NCBI GenBank assembly: GCA_035544515.1 | Contig: DATKEG010000010.1 | Coordinates: 1-62,192, forward strand | Reading direction: 5' to 3' | DNA from: DATKEG01 sp035544515 | GTDB lineage: Bacteria > Acidobacteriota > Vicinamibacteria > Fen-336 | DNA length: 62,192 nt | Shown: piece by piece, positions 43,381 to 51,593 of the stretch | How positions within the stretch are numbered: the stretch's first letter is position 1 | Layout of the letters: every line of letters starts with the position of its first letter | The notes under the pieces: model-generated | Told to the model about the DNA's origin: nothing | Database searches by the model: none | What the model saw: only the letters and a program-made list of their open reading frames with translations | Translations under genes and position numbers: made by a program

Positions 43381-43441
43381 CCGGACCCCGCAGGCGGAGC
43401 GTTTCCCCTCGCGGCGCGCCGGATTCACTGCGGCGCGCGCG
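43381..43441. repeat. REP-like element copy F
   Basis: Stem GCGCGCCG (43414-43421)/CGGCGCGC (43431-43438), with loop containing TTCAC. The left flank (CCCCGCAGGCGGAGCGTTTCC) matches copy E. It lies between two minus-strand genes. The rest of 43320-43484 shows no gene. Confidence 0.8.
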
Positions 43442-43484
43442 TTTCATGACGCCCGGCACGGAGCCGGAGGGGTCCGCATGGCCC

Positions 43485-44363
43485 TTATCTGACGGCCTTG
43501 AGCCGCTCGAGCAGCGATTCGGTGGTGTGCGGGCCCTTCAAGATGGAGGCCGCGCGCGCGATCTGGCCGATCGCCTCGTCGATTGCCGCCGGCCCGGCGC
43601 CGCGCTCGAGCTCCCCACGGGCCTTCTGGTAGTGCTTGTTCACCACGCTCTCGCCGACCGCGCCGAGCAGCCCATTGCACACGTCGCGCACGCGATCGAG
43701 GCGTCCGAGCATGGCGGGGATCGAGGCGGAGGGCGCGGGGGCCGCGGGCCCTGCCGCCGCGGAAGGCGTGGAGGCCAGGGGCGGCACCGGAGCCGTGGGA
43801 CGAGCGGCCTGTTTGGCCGGCGCCGGGGCCTGCCGCAGGCGGATGAGGCCGGTGGCGATCAGGCCGTAGAGGATCTTCGCGGCGTCGAAAACCGTCAGGC
43901 CGGCCGCGAAGGCGATGCTCTTCACGCTGCGCTGCCCGTCTATCTTGGACAGGATCAGCCACTCGCTCGTGTTCAGGTTGATCTGGCCGTCACGCCCTTC
44001 CTGGACCACGAACTCCGGGATCAGGTCCGTGGAGGGCACCTTCTTGGAAAGCACGCGCCACTCGTCGAGCCGCCGCGCCGCTTCCATCAACAGGTTCGTG
44101 TTGCTCTTCGAGATGGTCCGGTGCTCGGTGGCCACTCCGGGATCGAAGCGGAAATCGCCCTGGCTCCAGATGGCGAGCGCGTAGACCGCCTCCTCGCCCG
44201 CGACGTCGTCGAGCTCGGCGTGCACGATCTTGCCGTCGTTGAGGTAGATCTGCCCCTTCAGGTCCCCGTCGGCGAGTTGAAATACGCCCGTCTTTCCGCT
44301 GACGCTGATGAGCTGGATGATGTCGGGGAGGTGAAGCTCGGCCAGCGAGCCCTGAAAGGCCAT
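43485..44363 (-). CDS. DUF4388 (PATAN-type) protein
   Basis: 292 residues. The N-terminal DUF4388 domain (about 1-100) begins MAFQGSLAELHLPDIIQLI and has GQIYLNDGKIVHAEL near 37. A second winged-helix-like segment (about 130-175, WLILSKIDGQRSVKSIA) is followed by an Ala/Pro-rich linker (178-215) and a helical tail. DUF4388 proteins are linked to two-component and type IV pilus or gliding regulation, usually as adaptors. A TTGACA-17-TAACCT promoter leaves only 12 nt from the -10 box to the ATG. Confidence 0.82.
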   Translation of the reverse strand: MAFQGSLAELHLPDIIQLISVSGKTGVFQLADGDLKGQIYLNDGKIVHAELDDVAGEEAVYALAIWSQGDFRFDPGVATEHRTISKSNTNLLMEAARRLDEWRVLSKKVPSTDLIPEFVVQEGRDGQINLNTSEWLILSKIDGQRSVKSIAFAAGLTVFDAAKILYGLIATGLIRLRQAPAPAKQAARPTAPVPPLASTPSAAAGPAAPAPSASIPAMLGRLDRVRDVCNGLLGAVGESVVNKHYQKARGELERGAGPAAIDEAIGQIARAASILKGPHTTESLLERLKAVR

Positions 44364-44375
44364 GGCGGAGTTGCG

Positions 44376-44404
44376 AGGTTACAGGCGCCGCGCCTGTGTG
44401 TCAA
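44376..44404 (-). promoter_or_regulatory. Consensus promoter with very short leader (DUF4388 gene)
   Basis: Minus strand: TTGACA (44404-44399), an exact 17-nt spacer, TAACCT (44381-44376), ATG at 44363. The predicted leader is about 6 nt and no Shine-Dalgarno fits in it. Confidence 0.7.
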
Positions 44405-44420
44405 ATGTCACAGTAGTATT

Positions 44421-44530
44421 CCGGGATGCGGCGCGCTCCGCTCCGCGCTGACCTTCGTGATCGCGCCGCGGCGGATGAACCGCCGCGGCCGCGCAGGGAG
44501 ACGCTCCGCTTCGCGCGCCGAACTCTCGAT
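44421..44530. repeat. REP-like structured element copy G
   Basis: Central stem CCGCGGCGG (44466-44474)/CCGCCGCGG (44480-44488) with loop ATGAA, outer arms CGGCGCGC near 44430 and GCGCGCCG near 44512. It aligns with copy D along about 105 bp. Stem bases differ between the two but stay paired. Nothing else is seen in 44364-44605. Confidence 0.8.
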
Positions 44531-44605
44531 TAGCGCCGCGCCGAGGGCGCGGGGGCGCTCGAACGCGGTGGGACCGTGCTCAGGAGGCGGGGACGAGGAC
44601 CGTCC

Positions 44606-46045
44606 TCAGGCCGTGGCGGGCTTTTCGGCTTCGTCGGCGTCCTTGAGGGCGCGGCGGTCGCGGTCGCGGTCGCGGGGCAGCAGGATGTTGTGGCGCTTGA
44701 TCATCTCGTTGAGCGTCGTCGGCTTGAGGCCGAGCAGGCGCGCGGCCTCCTTCTGCACGCCGGCCGTGGACTCGAGCGTGGACTCGATCAGGCGCTTCTC
44801 GAAGTTGGCGATCACGTCGCGCAGGCTGATGCCCTCGGGCGGCACCGTCATGTGGGGAACATGGAAGCTCGGCGCGGAGCGCACGTGGTCGGGGATCAGC
44901 TCGCGGCCGATCCGGGTGGTCGTGGTGAGCACCACGCCGCGCTCGATCACGTTCTCCAGCTCGCGCACGGTGCCCGGCCAGTCGTAGTCGAGCAGGGCCT
45001 GCAGCGCCTCGGGCGTCACGCCCGTGACCGGCTTCTCGTTCTCCCGCGCGTACTTCTCCACGAAATGGTGGACCAGCGCCGGGATGTCCTCGTTGCGCTG
45101 GCGCAGGGGAGGGAGCTGGACGGCGATGACGTTGAGCCGGTAGAAGAGGTCCTCCCGGAAGCGGCCCTCCTCCACCGCGCGGCGCAGGTCCGCGTTGGTG
45201 GCGGCCACGATGCGCACGTCCACCTTGACCACGTCCACGCCCCCCAGCCGCATGAACTCGCGCTCCTGCATGACGCGCAGCAGCTTCGACTGGGTCTCCA
45301 GCGGGATGTTGCCGATCTCGTCGAAGAAGAGCGTGCCCCGGTCCGCCAGCTCGAAGAGACCCTTCTTGGCGTACACGGCCCCCGTGAACGCGCCCTTGAC
45401 GTGCCCGAAGAGGTTGCTCTCCAGCAGGTCGTGGGGCAGGCTGCCGGAGTTGACCACGATGAACGGCTTGTCCGCGCGCGGGCTGGTGGCGTGGATGGCC
45501 TTGGCCACCAGCTCCTTCCCCGTGCCGCTCTCGCCCACCACCAGGATGGTGGAGCGAGAGGGCGCGGCCTGGCTGATGAGCCCGAACACCTGCTGCATGC
45601 GCGGGCTCTTCCCCACGATCTCGGTGAAGCGGGCCTGGTCGCGCAACGCGGTGCGGAGCTGCCGGTTCTCGTCCTGCAGCCGGCGCTGATTGAGGCCGTT
45701 GCGCAGGATGTGCAGCACTTCCTCGTGCTTGAACGGCTTGGTCACGTAGTCGAACGCCCCGCGCTTCATGGCCTGGATGGCCGTCTCCACCGAGGCGAAG
45801 GCCGTGATCATCAGCACGACCAGCTCGGGATCGATCCGCCGCAGCTCCTCCAGCACCTCGATGCCGCCCATCTCGGGCAACATGACGTCCACGATGGCGG
45901 CGTCGAAGGTCTGTGCGCGGGCCAGGGCCAGGCCCTGCGGCCCGTCGGGCGCGAGCGTCACGCGGTAGCCGGCCTCGCCGAGGAGCGTGTGAAGCACGTC
46001 GCGCATCACCTCCTCGTCGTCGACCACCAGGATGGACGGGTTCAT
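44606..46045 (-). CDS. NtrC-family sigma54-dependent response regulator
   Basis: 479 residues. Receiver domain with Asp53 in VDVMLPEMGG as the phosphorylation site. The AAA+ domain has Walker A VGESGTGKELVAKAIH near 168, GAFTGA near 223 (sigma54 contact) and DRGTLFFDEIGN near 235. The C-terminal Fis-type HTH is at about 430-465 (QKEAARLLGLKPTTLNEMIK). Its ATG overlaps the kinase stop as ATGA, so it is the cognate regulator. I found no sigma54 promoter in the window, so targets are elsewhere. Confidence 0.95.
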   Translation of the reverse strand: MNPSILVVDDEEVMRDVLHTLLGEAGYRVTLAPDGPQGLALARAQTFDAAIVDVMLPEMGGIEVLEELRRIDPELVVLMITAFASVETAIQAMKRGAFDYVTKPFKHEEVLHILRNGLNQRRLQDENRQLRTALRDQARFTEIVGKSPRMQQVFGLISQAAPSRSTILVVGESGTGKELVAKAIHATSPRADKPFIVVNSGSLPHDLLESNLFGHVKGAFTGAVYAKKGLFELADRGTLFFDEIGNIPLETQSKLLRVMQEREFMRLGGVDVVKVDVRIVAATNADLRRAVEEGRFREDLFYRLNVIAVQLPPLRQRNEDIPALVHHFVEKYARENEKPVTGVTPEALQALLDYDWPGTVRELENVIERGVVLTTTTRIGRELIPDHVRSAPSFHVPHMTVPPEGISLRDVIANFEKRLIESTLESTAGVQKEAARLLGLKPTTLNEMIKRHNILLPRDRDRDRRALKDADEAEKPATA

Positions 46046-48867
46046 CGGCGCGCCGCCTCCGTTACCGCCACCGGGGGCAGGGTGACGGTGAACGTCGTGC
46101 CCTTGCCCGGCACGCTGTCCACGAAGATGGCGCCGCCGTGCTCCTGCACGATGCCGTAGGAGACCGCGAGGCCGAGGCCCGTGCCGCGCCCGATCCCCTT
46201 GGTGGTGTAGAACGGGTCGTAGATGCGCTTGATGTCCTCGCGCCGGATGCCCTCACCCGTGTCCTTCACCTCCACCACCACCGCGTCGTCGTCCGAGTTG
46301 GTGCTCAGGGTCAGCCACCCCCCCCGGGGCATGGCGTCGCGAGCGTTGAGGACGAGGTTGAAGAAGACCTGCTGCAGCCGGTTTTCGTTGCCGCGCACCG
46401 GCGGGAGCTGTCGGGCCAGCTCCCGGCGCACCTTGATGTGCGAGCCCTCGAGCTGGTGCTCGATCATGGAGAGCACGTCGAGCAGGACCTTGTTCACGTC
46501 GAGGGTCTCGACCTCCGCGCCCCCCGAGCGGGAAAAGTTCAGCAGGTTGTTGATGATCTTGGCCGCGCGGAAGGTCTGTTTTTCGATCTTCTCCAGGAGG
46601 GAGGCGCGCGGGTCGGCCGCGTCCACCTGGCGGCGCAGCATCTGCGTGTACGAGGAGATGCCGGTCAGTGGCGTGTTGACCTCGTGGGCGACCCCGGCGG
46701 CCAGGAGCCCGATGGACGCCATCTTCTCCGAGTGCTGGAGCTGCTCCTCGAGCCGGACGCGCGCGGTGACGTCGTCCACGATGAGGATGGTGCCGCGCCG
46801 CTCACCCGATCCGAGCTGGAAGGGGGCGACGGAGAGGTTGACCATGAGACTGCGCCCGTTGGCCGCGGGCAGGTGCAGCTTGTAGATCTGGGCGATCTCG
46901 TGATCGTCGGAGCGGCCCAGGACCAGGCTGCCCCGCAGCGCCTCCAGGAACGACGCGGGGAAGATCTCGTCCAGGCTCCTGCCCAGCACCTCGTCGCGCC
47001 CCTTGCCATAGAGGCCCTCGAGGGCGCGGTTCCAGCGCACGATCCGGTCCTCGAGGTCGAGCACGAGGATGCCCGAGTCCATGCTCTCCAGGATGTTCTC
47101 GTTGTACTCGGTGAGGCCCTGCAGCTCCTGCGCCTTCTGCCGCAGGTCCTGGTAGAGCCGGCCGTTCATGAAGGCGGTGGCGCCCTGTCCGGCCAGGGCC
47201 TGCAAGAGGTCCACCTCCTCGCTGTTCAGGGGATCGAGCGCGTCCTTGCGGCCGACGCCCAGGACCGCGATCAGCTCGCCCTTCACGCGGCAAGGGAAGT
47301 AGTGGGTGAGGTTCAGGCCGTCGACCTCGGGCACGTCCTGCGGCGAGGCCTCCGCGTTGACGTGGTGGCCCGTGGCGAGCCGGCGCAGCAGGGCCCCGTC
47401 GCCCGGGAGCCGCACGCCCTCCTCGGGCATGCCCAGGCCCTTGAACGCGCGGAAGGACCCGTCGTCCTCGGGCAGGAAGATGGCGAGCGCGCCCACCCCG
47501 AGCGCGTGGTGCACGCCCGCGAGCAGGCGCTCCGCGATGCGGTCGAGGTCGAGGTCGCTGTTGAGGTCCTGGGACAGGCGCAGCAGGCCGCGGCGGGAGT
47601 TGTAGCGCTCGCGGAAGAAGAGCCGGTCGATGCCCTCCTGCACCCGGCTCTTCACCGGCGTGAAGAGCACGATCACGAGCAGCGTGCAGAGCACGGCCAC
47701 GATGGTGACGTGCGGCTCCTCTTCCGAGGAGAGGGCCAGCTCGAACATGTTCACGGCCAGGAGGCAGATGCCGATGATGGAGGCGGTGGCCAGGGTGTAC
47801 ACGAGCGTGCGGCGGAAGATCAGCTCCACGTCCATGAGCCGGTGCTTGACCACCGCATAGGCCAGCGAGAGCGGGATGAGGGCGAGCGGGATGTAGCCGG
47901 CGAGCTCCATGGCCAGGCGGGGTTCGCGGCCGAGGGCGAAGGGAATGGCGTAGAACAGGAAGAAGGGCAGCACGCCCGCGCCCGTGCCCCACACCAGCCA
48001 TTTCATCTGCTTGCGCGCGATGAGGCTCCTCGTCTTGCGGTACGAGTCGAGGAGGACGCCGAACGACAGCGCGAACAGGACGGCGAAGTAGAGCGGCTTC
48101 CAGCGGTCGATGGCCGAGGTGATGGCCCACACCACCTCGCCGCGCGCGGTGGTGAGGAACAGGATCTGGCTGGCCACGCCCGCGCCCGCCAGCGCCAGCG
48201 CGGGGAGGTAGGAGGCGGGGACGAGCCAGAGCCGCGCGCTGGGCAGGCGCCGCTCGGGGAAGGACAGGCAGAAGTGCAGGAACACGACGGGCAGGAACAG
48301 GATGGCCAGGTTGTCCGTCCACAGCAGCGTCCAGTCCGCCAGGTTGAGCCTTCCCGTGTAGGAGGTCGAGTACATCAGGAAGAAGAGCAGGCAGATGGCG
48401 TAGAAGTGCAGCGCGGCGCGGTCGGGCGGGCGCCGCAGCATCACGATGGTGCCCACGACCAGGCTGAAGAAGCCGACGAGGGAGAGGTAATAGAACAGGC
48501 TGACGTTGCCCTGTGAGAGGGGCGTGATGGTCAGCTCCAGCGAGCGCCGCGCCGAGCCGCGAAGCACCGTGTAGGTCACCTGGCTCTCCGCGGAACGCGC
48601 GTCGAGCACGCGCTGCACGTCCGGGGCGGCCTCCACCTCCTCGCCGTCGAGCGCCAGGAGAACGTCTCCGAGGGCCACGCCGGCCTGCGCCGCGGGACCG
48701 TTCGCGGCCAGGCGTCCGGCGACCACCCCCTCGGGCGCGTCCTTCCAGAACACGCCGTCGTCGAGCAGCGTCCAGGTGGCCTTGAGGACGATGTTGTAGA
48801 CCCCGAGGCTGGCCAGAAGCAGCGCTACCGCGAGGACCGCGACGTTCTTGAGGGGGGGCCGCTTCAT
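46042..48867 (-). CDS. Membrane histidine kinase: PDZ, seven helices, GAF, PAS, HisKA, HATPase
   Basis: 941 residues from ATG 48867 (MKRPPLKNVAVLAV). Order: one N-terminal helix (8-28), a PDZ domain (about 40-115, GVALGDVLLALDGEEV), about seven more helices (120-360), a GAF domain (about 400-555), a PAS domain (about 575-690), HisKA with His728 in GVAHEVNTPL, and HATPase with NLVLNARDAM, DTGEGI and GTGLGLAV. A PDZ ahead of a membrane sensor suggests detection of a misfolded or C-terminal peptide outside the membrane (inference). A TTGACA at 48924-48929 may be its -35. Confidence 0.93.
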   Translation of the reverse strand: MKRPPLKNVAVLAVALLLASLGVYNIVLKATWTLLDDGVFWKDAPEGVVAGRLAANGPAAQAGVALGDVLLALDGEEVEAAPDVQRVLDARSAESQVTYTVLRGSARRSLELTITPLSQGNVSLFYYLSLVGFFSLVVGTIVMLRRPPDRAALHFYAICLLFFLMYSTSYTGRLNLADWTLLWTDNLAILFLPVVFLHFCLSFPERRLPSARLWLVPASYLPALALAGAGVASQILFLTTARGEVVWAITSAIDRWKPLYFAVLFALSFGVLLDSYRKTRSLIARKQMKWLVWGTGAGVLPFFLFYAIPFALGREPRLAMELAGYIPLALIPLSLAYAVVKHRLMDVELIFRRTLVYTLATASIIGICLLAVNMFELALSSEEEPHVTIVAVLCTLLVIVLFTPVKSRVQEGIDRLFFRERYNSRRGLLRLSQDLNSDLDLDRIAERLLAGVHHALGVGALAIFLPEDDGSFRAFKGLGMPEEGVRLPGDGALLRRLATGHHVNAEASPQDVPEVDGLNLTHYFPCRVKGELIAVLGVGRKDALDPLNSEEVDLLQALAGQGATAFMNGRLYQDLRQKAQELQGLTEYNENILESMDSGILVLDLEDRIVRWNRALEGLYGKGRDEVLGRSLDEIFPASFLEALRGSLVLGRSDDHEIAQIYKLHLPAANGRSLMVNLSVAPFQLGSGERRGTILIVDDVTARVRLEEQLQHSEKMASIGLLAAGVAHEVNTPLTGISSYTQMLRRQVDAADPRASLLEKIEKQTFRAAKIINNLLNFSRSGGAEVETLDVNKVLLDVLSMIEHQLEGSHIKVRRELARQLPPVRGNENRLQQVFFNLVLNARDAMPRGGWLTLSTNSDDDAVVVEVKDTGEGIRREDIKRIYDPFYTTKGIGRGTGLGLAVSYGIVQEHGGAIFVDSVPGKGTTFTVTLPPVAVTEAARR

Positions 48868-48993
48868 ATGGGGCTGGCCGCGCAGGTGCAATCGTCGTGC
48901 CCATGCCGATGTCCCCACCATCGTGTCAAGTCCGTGAAACACAATGGGTTTCGGCCCGCGCGCCTCCGTCGAATCCATTCGACCGGATCGTCA

Positions 48994-49009
48994 ATCCGAA
49001 AATTCGGAT
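48994..49009. repeat. 16-bp palindrome between the barrel and kinase genes
   Basis: ATCCGAA-AA-TTCGGAT is a perfect inverted repeat, AT-richer than its surroundings. It lies after the 3' end of the barrel gene and upstream of the kinase promoter region. Operator or transcript-end structure; unproven. The rest of 48868-49026 shows no gene. Confidence 0.4.
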
Positions 49010-49026
49010 CACGCGCGGTGCCGAAA

Positions 49027-50766
49027 TCAGAATCGGACGGAGATCCCTCCGAGGAGCCTCCGCGGCGGGTTCAGCACGGCCAGCTCGTCGAGGGTCGCAC
49101 CCTCGCCGGGTTCGTAATACAGGTTGCGGACGGCCAGCAGGAAATCCCAGTCGGCGCGCGTGAGGGTGCCCAGGAACGGCAGCCCCTGGCTGAGCTGCAC
49201 GTCGAAGCGCGTGCTCGTGAGCGGGCTGAGATCGCCGCTCTCCGCGCCGGGCAGCAGGCTGTTGAAGCGGTAGAAGGCCACCAGGCGCGTGTCGCTGTCG
49301 TCGATCGCCGCTTCGAGCCGCGCCTCCACGTCGTGGAACCCGGCGTCGCGGAAGGCGAGGCTCCGCGGCACGGGCCGGGCCTCCGTGGAGCGAAGCGGGG
49401 TGGCCCGCCAACTGTGGCCGTACGTGTACGACACCGATCCGCTGAGCCCGTCCGCGAAGCGCCGTCCCAGCGTCACACCCAGGCCGCGCGCCGAGACGCG
49501 GCCCGCGTTGAAGATCCGCAGCGAGTGCGGGGAGCGTCCGCCCTCGAACGAGTTGGCGAGCTGATCGCGCACGGCCTCGTAGAACGTGTGGGCGCTGAAC
49601 CACGAGCGTCCCACCGTCTCGTGCACGCCCAACTCGACGCGGGTTCCTCGTTCGGGCTGCAGGTTCTCGCCCAGGCGCGCGAAGGCCAGCGCGGGCGCGG
49701 CGCTCAGCGTGGACAGGGCCAGCAGGTCTCCGCCCGGTACGACCGTCGTCGAGGCGAACGAAGCGATGACGCGCGAGTCCTGGTCGGGCGTGAACTCCAG
49801 CTCCAGCGACGGGTCGATCGGGTTCGCCTGCCTGAGGAACCCGATGTAGGAGAAGCGGCCGCCGAACGTGGCGGCGAGCTCGTCGGTGACCTGCCAGCGG
49901 TCGCGCACCGAAACGGCGCCGACCGTGCGGGTGCCCAGACGCCCCTGCTCGTCGAGGGGAACGGCCGAACGGAACAGGTGCGTCCCGTAGCCGGTGCCCA
50001 CCTCCACTTCGTGGCCGTCCACCGGCTCGAGCATGAAGTCGGCCACCATCCGCCACGTCGTGCCCTCGCTCTCGGCCACCAGGCCGCCGAGGCTCCAGCG
50101 GCCCGTTCCCAGTCGTCCGTTGAGGCGCACGACGCTGAAGCTGCCCGGATGGGCCTCGAGGCCCAGTGCGTTGGTGTCGACGCCCACGAACGCGGGCGTC
50201 GCCAGCAGCTCCACGCTGCCGTCGAGCGACGGCAGCAGCGTCTGCGCGTTCGGCGCGTTACCGAGCGAAGCCAGCGGGGGACCGGCGCCGGAATCCCGGG
50301 ACTCCAGGACGGACCGCGTCTTGTGGCGCAGCAGCCAGACCAGCTCGCGGGTGGCCGGCGCATCCTCCTCGAACTTGGCCGCCGCGGTGTGCGCCGCGGC
50401 CGCCGCCGCCGCCGCCAGCGGGGTGAGGGTGGTGGTGAGGATCGCGTCGCGGTCGGGCAGGACTGTGACCTTGCGCGCGCGCGCGGGCTGGTGGCCGTCG
50501 CGGAGCGCGCGTACGGTGTACGAGCCGGCCGGGAGCGAACGCACGAAATAGCGGCCGCCACTGTCGGACTGCGTCACCATCCCGCGTCCGCCCAGACCAC
50601 GGCCGAACAGCGAGATCACGGCGCCCGCCAGCGGCGCCCCATTCGGGTCCTGGACGAACCCGAGAAGGCCCCCCTCGGCCGTCTCCTGTGCGACCGCGCG
50701 GCCCTGAAGGCCGCCCGCGGCCAGGATCAGGGCCCCGGCCCACGGCCGCCAATTGCTGGTCCTCAC
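49027..50766 (-). CDS. TonB-receptor-like outer-membrane barrel with carboxypeptidase-regulatory domain, no plug
   Basis: 579 residues from GTG 50766, with AGAAAGG upstream. A signal peptide (1-27) is followed by a carboxypeptidase-regulatory-like fold (about 32-115: GFVQDPNGAPLAGAVISLFG and YFVRSLPAGSYTVRALRDG), a poly-Ala stretch (about 119-127), and a beta-barrel of about 400 residues ending in VRF, the C-terminal Phe of outer-membrane proteins. The plug domain normally between these parts is missing, and total length is well under that of usual receptors. It may be a pore or adhesin rather than a TonB-dependent importer. Confidence 0.78.
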   Translation of the reverse strand: MRTSNWRPWAGALILAAGGLQGRAVAQETAEGGLLGFVQDPNGAPLAGAVISLFGRGLGGRGMVTQSDSGGRYFVRSLPAGSYTVRALRDGHQPARARKVTVLPDRDAILTTTLTPLAAAAAAAAHTAAAKFEEDAPATRELVWLLRHKTRSVLESRDSGAGPPLASLGNAPNAQTLLPSLDGSVELLATPAFVGVDTNALGLEAHPGSFSVVRLNGRLGTGRWSLGGLVAESEGTTWRMVADFMLEPVDGHEVEVGTGYGTHLFRSAVPLDEQGRLGTRTVGAVSVRDRWQVTDELAATFGGRFSYIGFLRQANPIDPSLELEFTPDQDSRVIASFASTTVVPGGDLLALSTLSAAPALAFARLGENLQPERGTRVELGVHETVGRSWFSAHTFYEAVRDQLANSFEGGRSPHSLRIFNAGRVSARGLGVTLGRRFADGLSGSVSYTYGHSWRATPLRSTEARPVPRSLAFRDAGFHDVEARLEAAIDDSDTRLVAFYRFNSLLPGAESGDLSPLTSTRFDVQLSQGLPFLGTLTRADWDFLLAVRNLYYEPGEGATLDELAVLNPPRRLLGGISVRF

Positions 50767-50957
50767 TGGCCTTTCTCCGGCGGGAGGGAAGACCCGCCGC
50801 CGAATTGACGATATCCGGGGGCAAGTGCCGTGTCAACAACGCTCTGTGGCCGTTCGCCCCGCGCCCGCGCCGTGGCGTGCCTTCCCGTCGCATGTTATAA
50901 GCAATCGCGCACCATCAACGTGTTGCGCCCGCTGAAGACGGGGATTTCCGTCCGCTT

Positions 50958-51590
50958 ATGGCCAAGATCTACGATCTGACCGTTCCCCTGTCCCCCCAGC
51001 TCGCCACCTTCCCGGGCGACCCGCCGTTCCAGAGCGACCCCGTCTACCGGATCCGGGACGGGCACCCCTGCAACGTGAGCCGGCTCACGCTGGGGACGCA
51101 CGCGGGCACGCACGTCGACGCTCCGCGTCATTTCCTGGAGGACGGCGCGCGCGTGGACGAGCTGCCGTTGGAGATCCTGACCGGCAAGGCGCGGGTGGTT
51201 TCCATCCCCGCGCGGGAGGCCGTGGATCGCGCCGACCTCGAGGCGCTCGACCTGCGGGACGACTTGCGCCTGCTGATCAGGACGCGCAACTCCGGCCAGC
51301 TCCGCCAGCCGGAGTTCCGCCCGGACTTCGTGTACCTCACCCCGGAGGCCGCGAGCTACCTCGTCCAGGTCGGCATCAAGCTCGTGGGCTGGGACTACCT
51401 CTCCATCGAGAAGTTCGGCAGCCGCGACTTCCCCGCCCACCACGCCCTGCTCGGCGCGGGTGTGATCCTCGTGGAAGGCCTCGACCTCTCGCAGGTCGAG
51501 GCGGGCGAATACGAGCTGACGTGCCTGCCGTTGAAGGTGGCGGGCGGAGACGGCGCGCCCGCGCGCGTGATCGTGCGCTCGCGACCCTGA
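50958..51590 (+). CDS. Cyclase/kynurenine formamidase-family metal hydrolase
   Basis: 210 residues. The zinc-binding signature HAGTHVDAPRH (48-58) and IYDLTVPLSPQLATFPGDPP at the N-terminus define the cyclase family (kynurenine formamidase, isatin hydrolase and relatives). GWDYLSIEKFGSRDFPAHHALL near 145 carries further ligands. The actual substrate is uncertain. A possible -10 (TATAAG at 50896-50901) and a small hairpin (GACGG/CCGTC) lie in the leader. The glgC ATG follows after 3 bp. Confidence 0.85.
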   Translation: MAKIYDLTVPLSPQLATFPGDPPFQSDPVYRIRDGHPCNVSRLTLGTHAGTHVDAPRHFLEDGARVDELPLEILTGKARVVSIPAREAVDRADLEALDLRDDLRLLIRTRNSGQLRQPEFRPDFVYLTPEAASYLVQVGIKLVGWDYLSIEKFGSRDFPAHHALLGAGVILVEGLDLSQVEAGEYELTCLPLKVAGGDGAPARVIVRSRP

Positions 51591-51593
51591 CGG

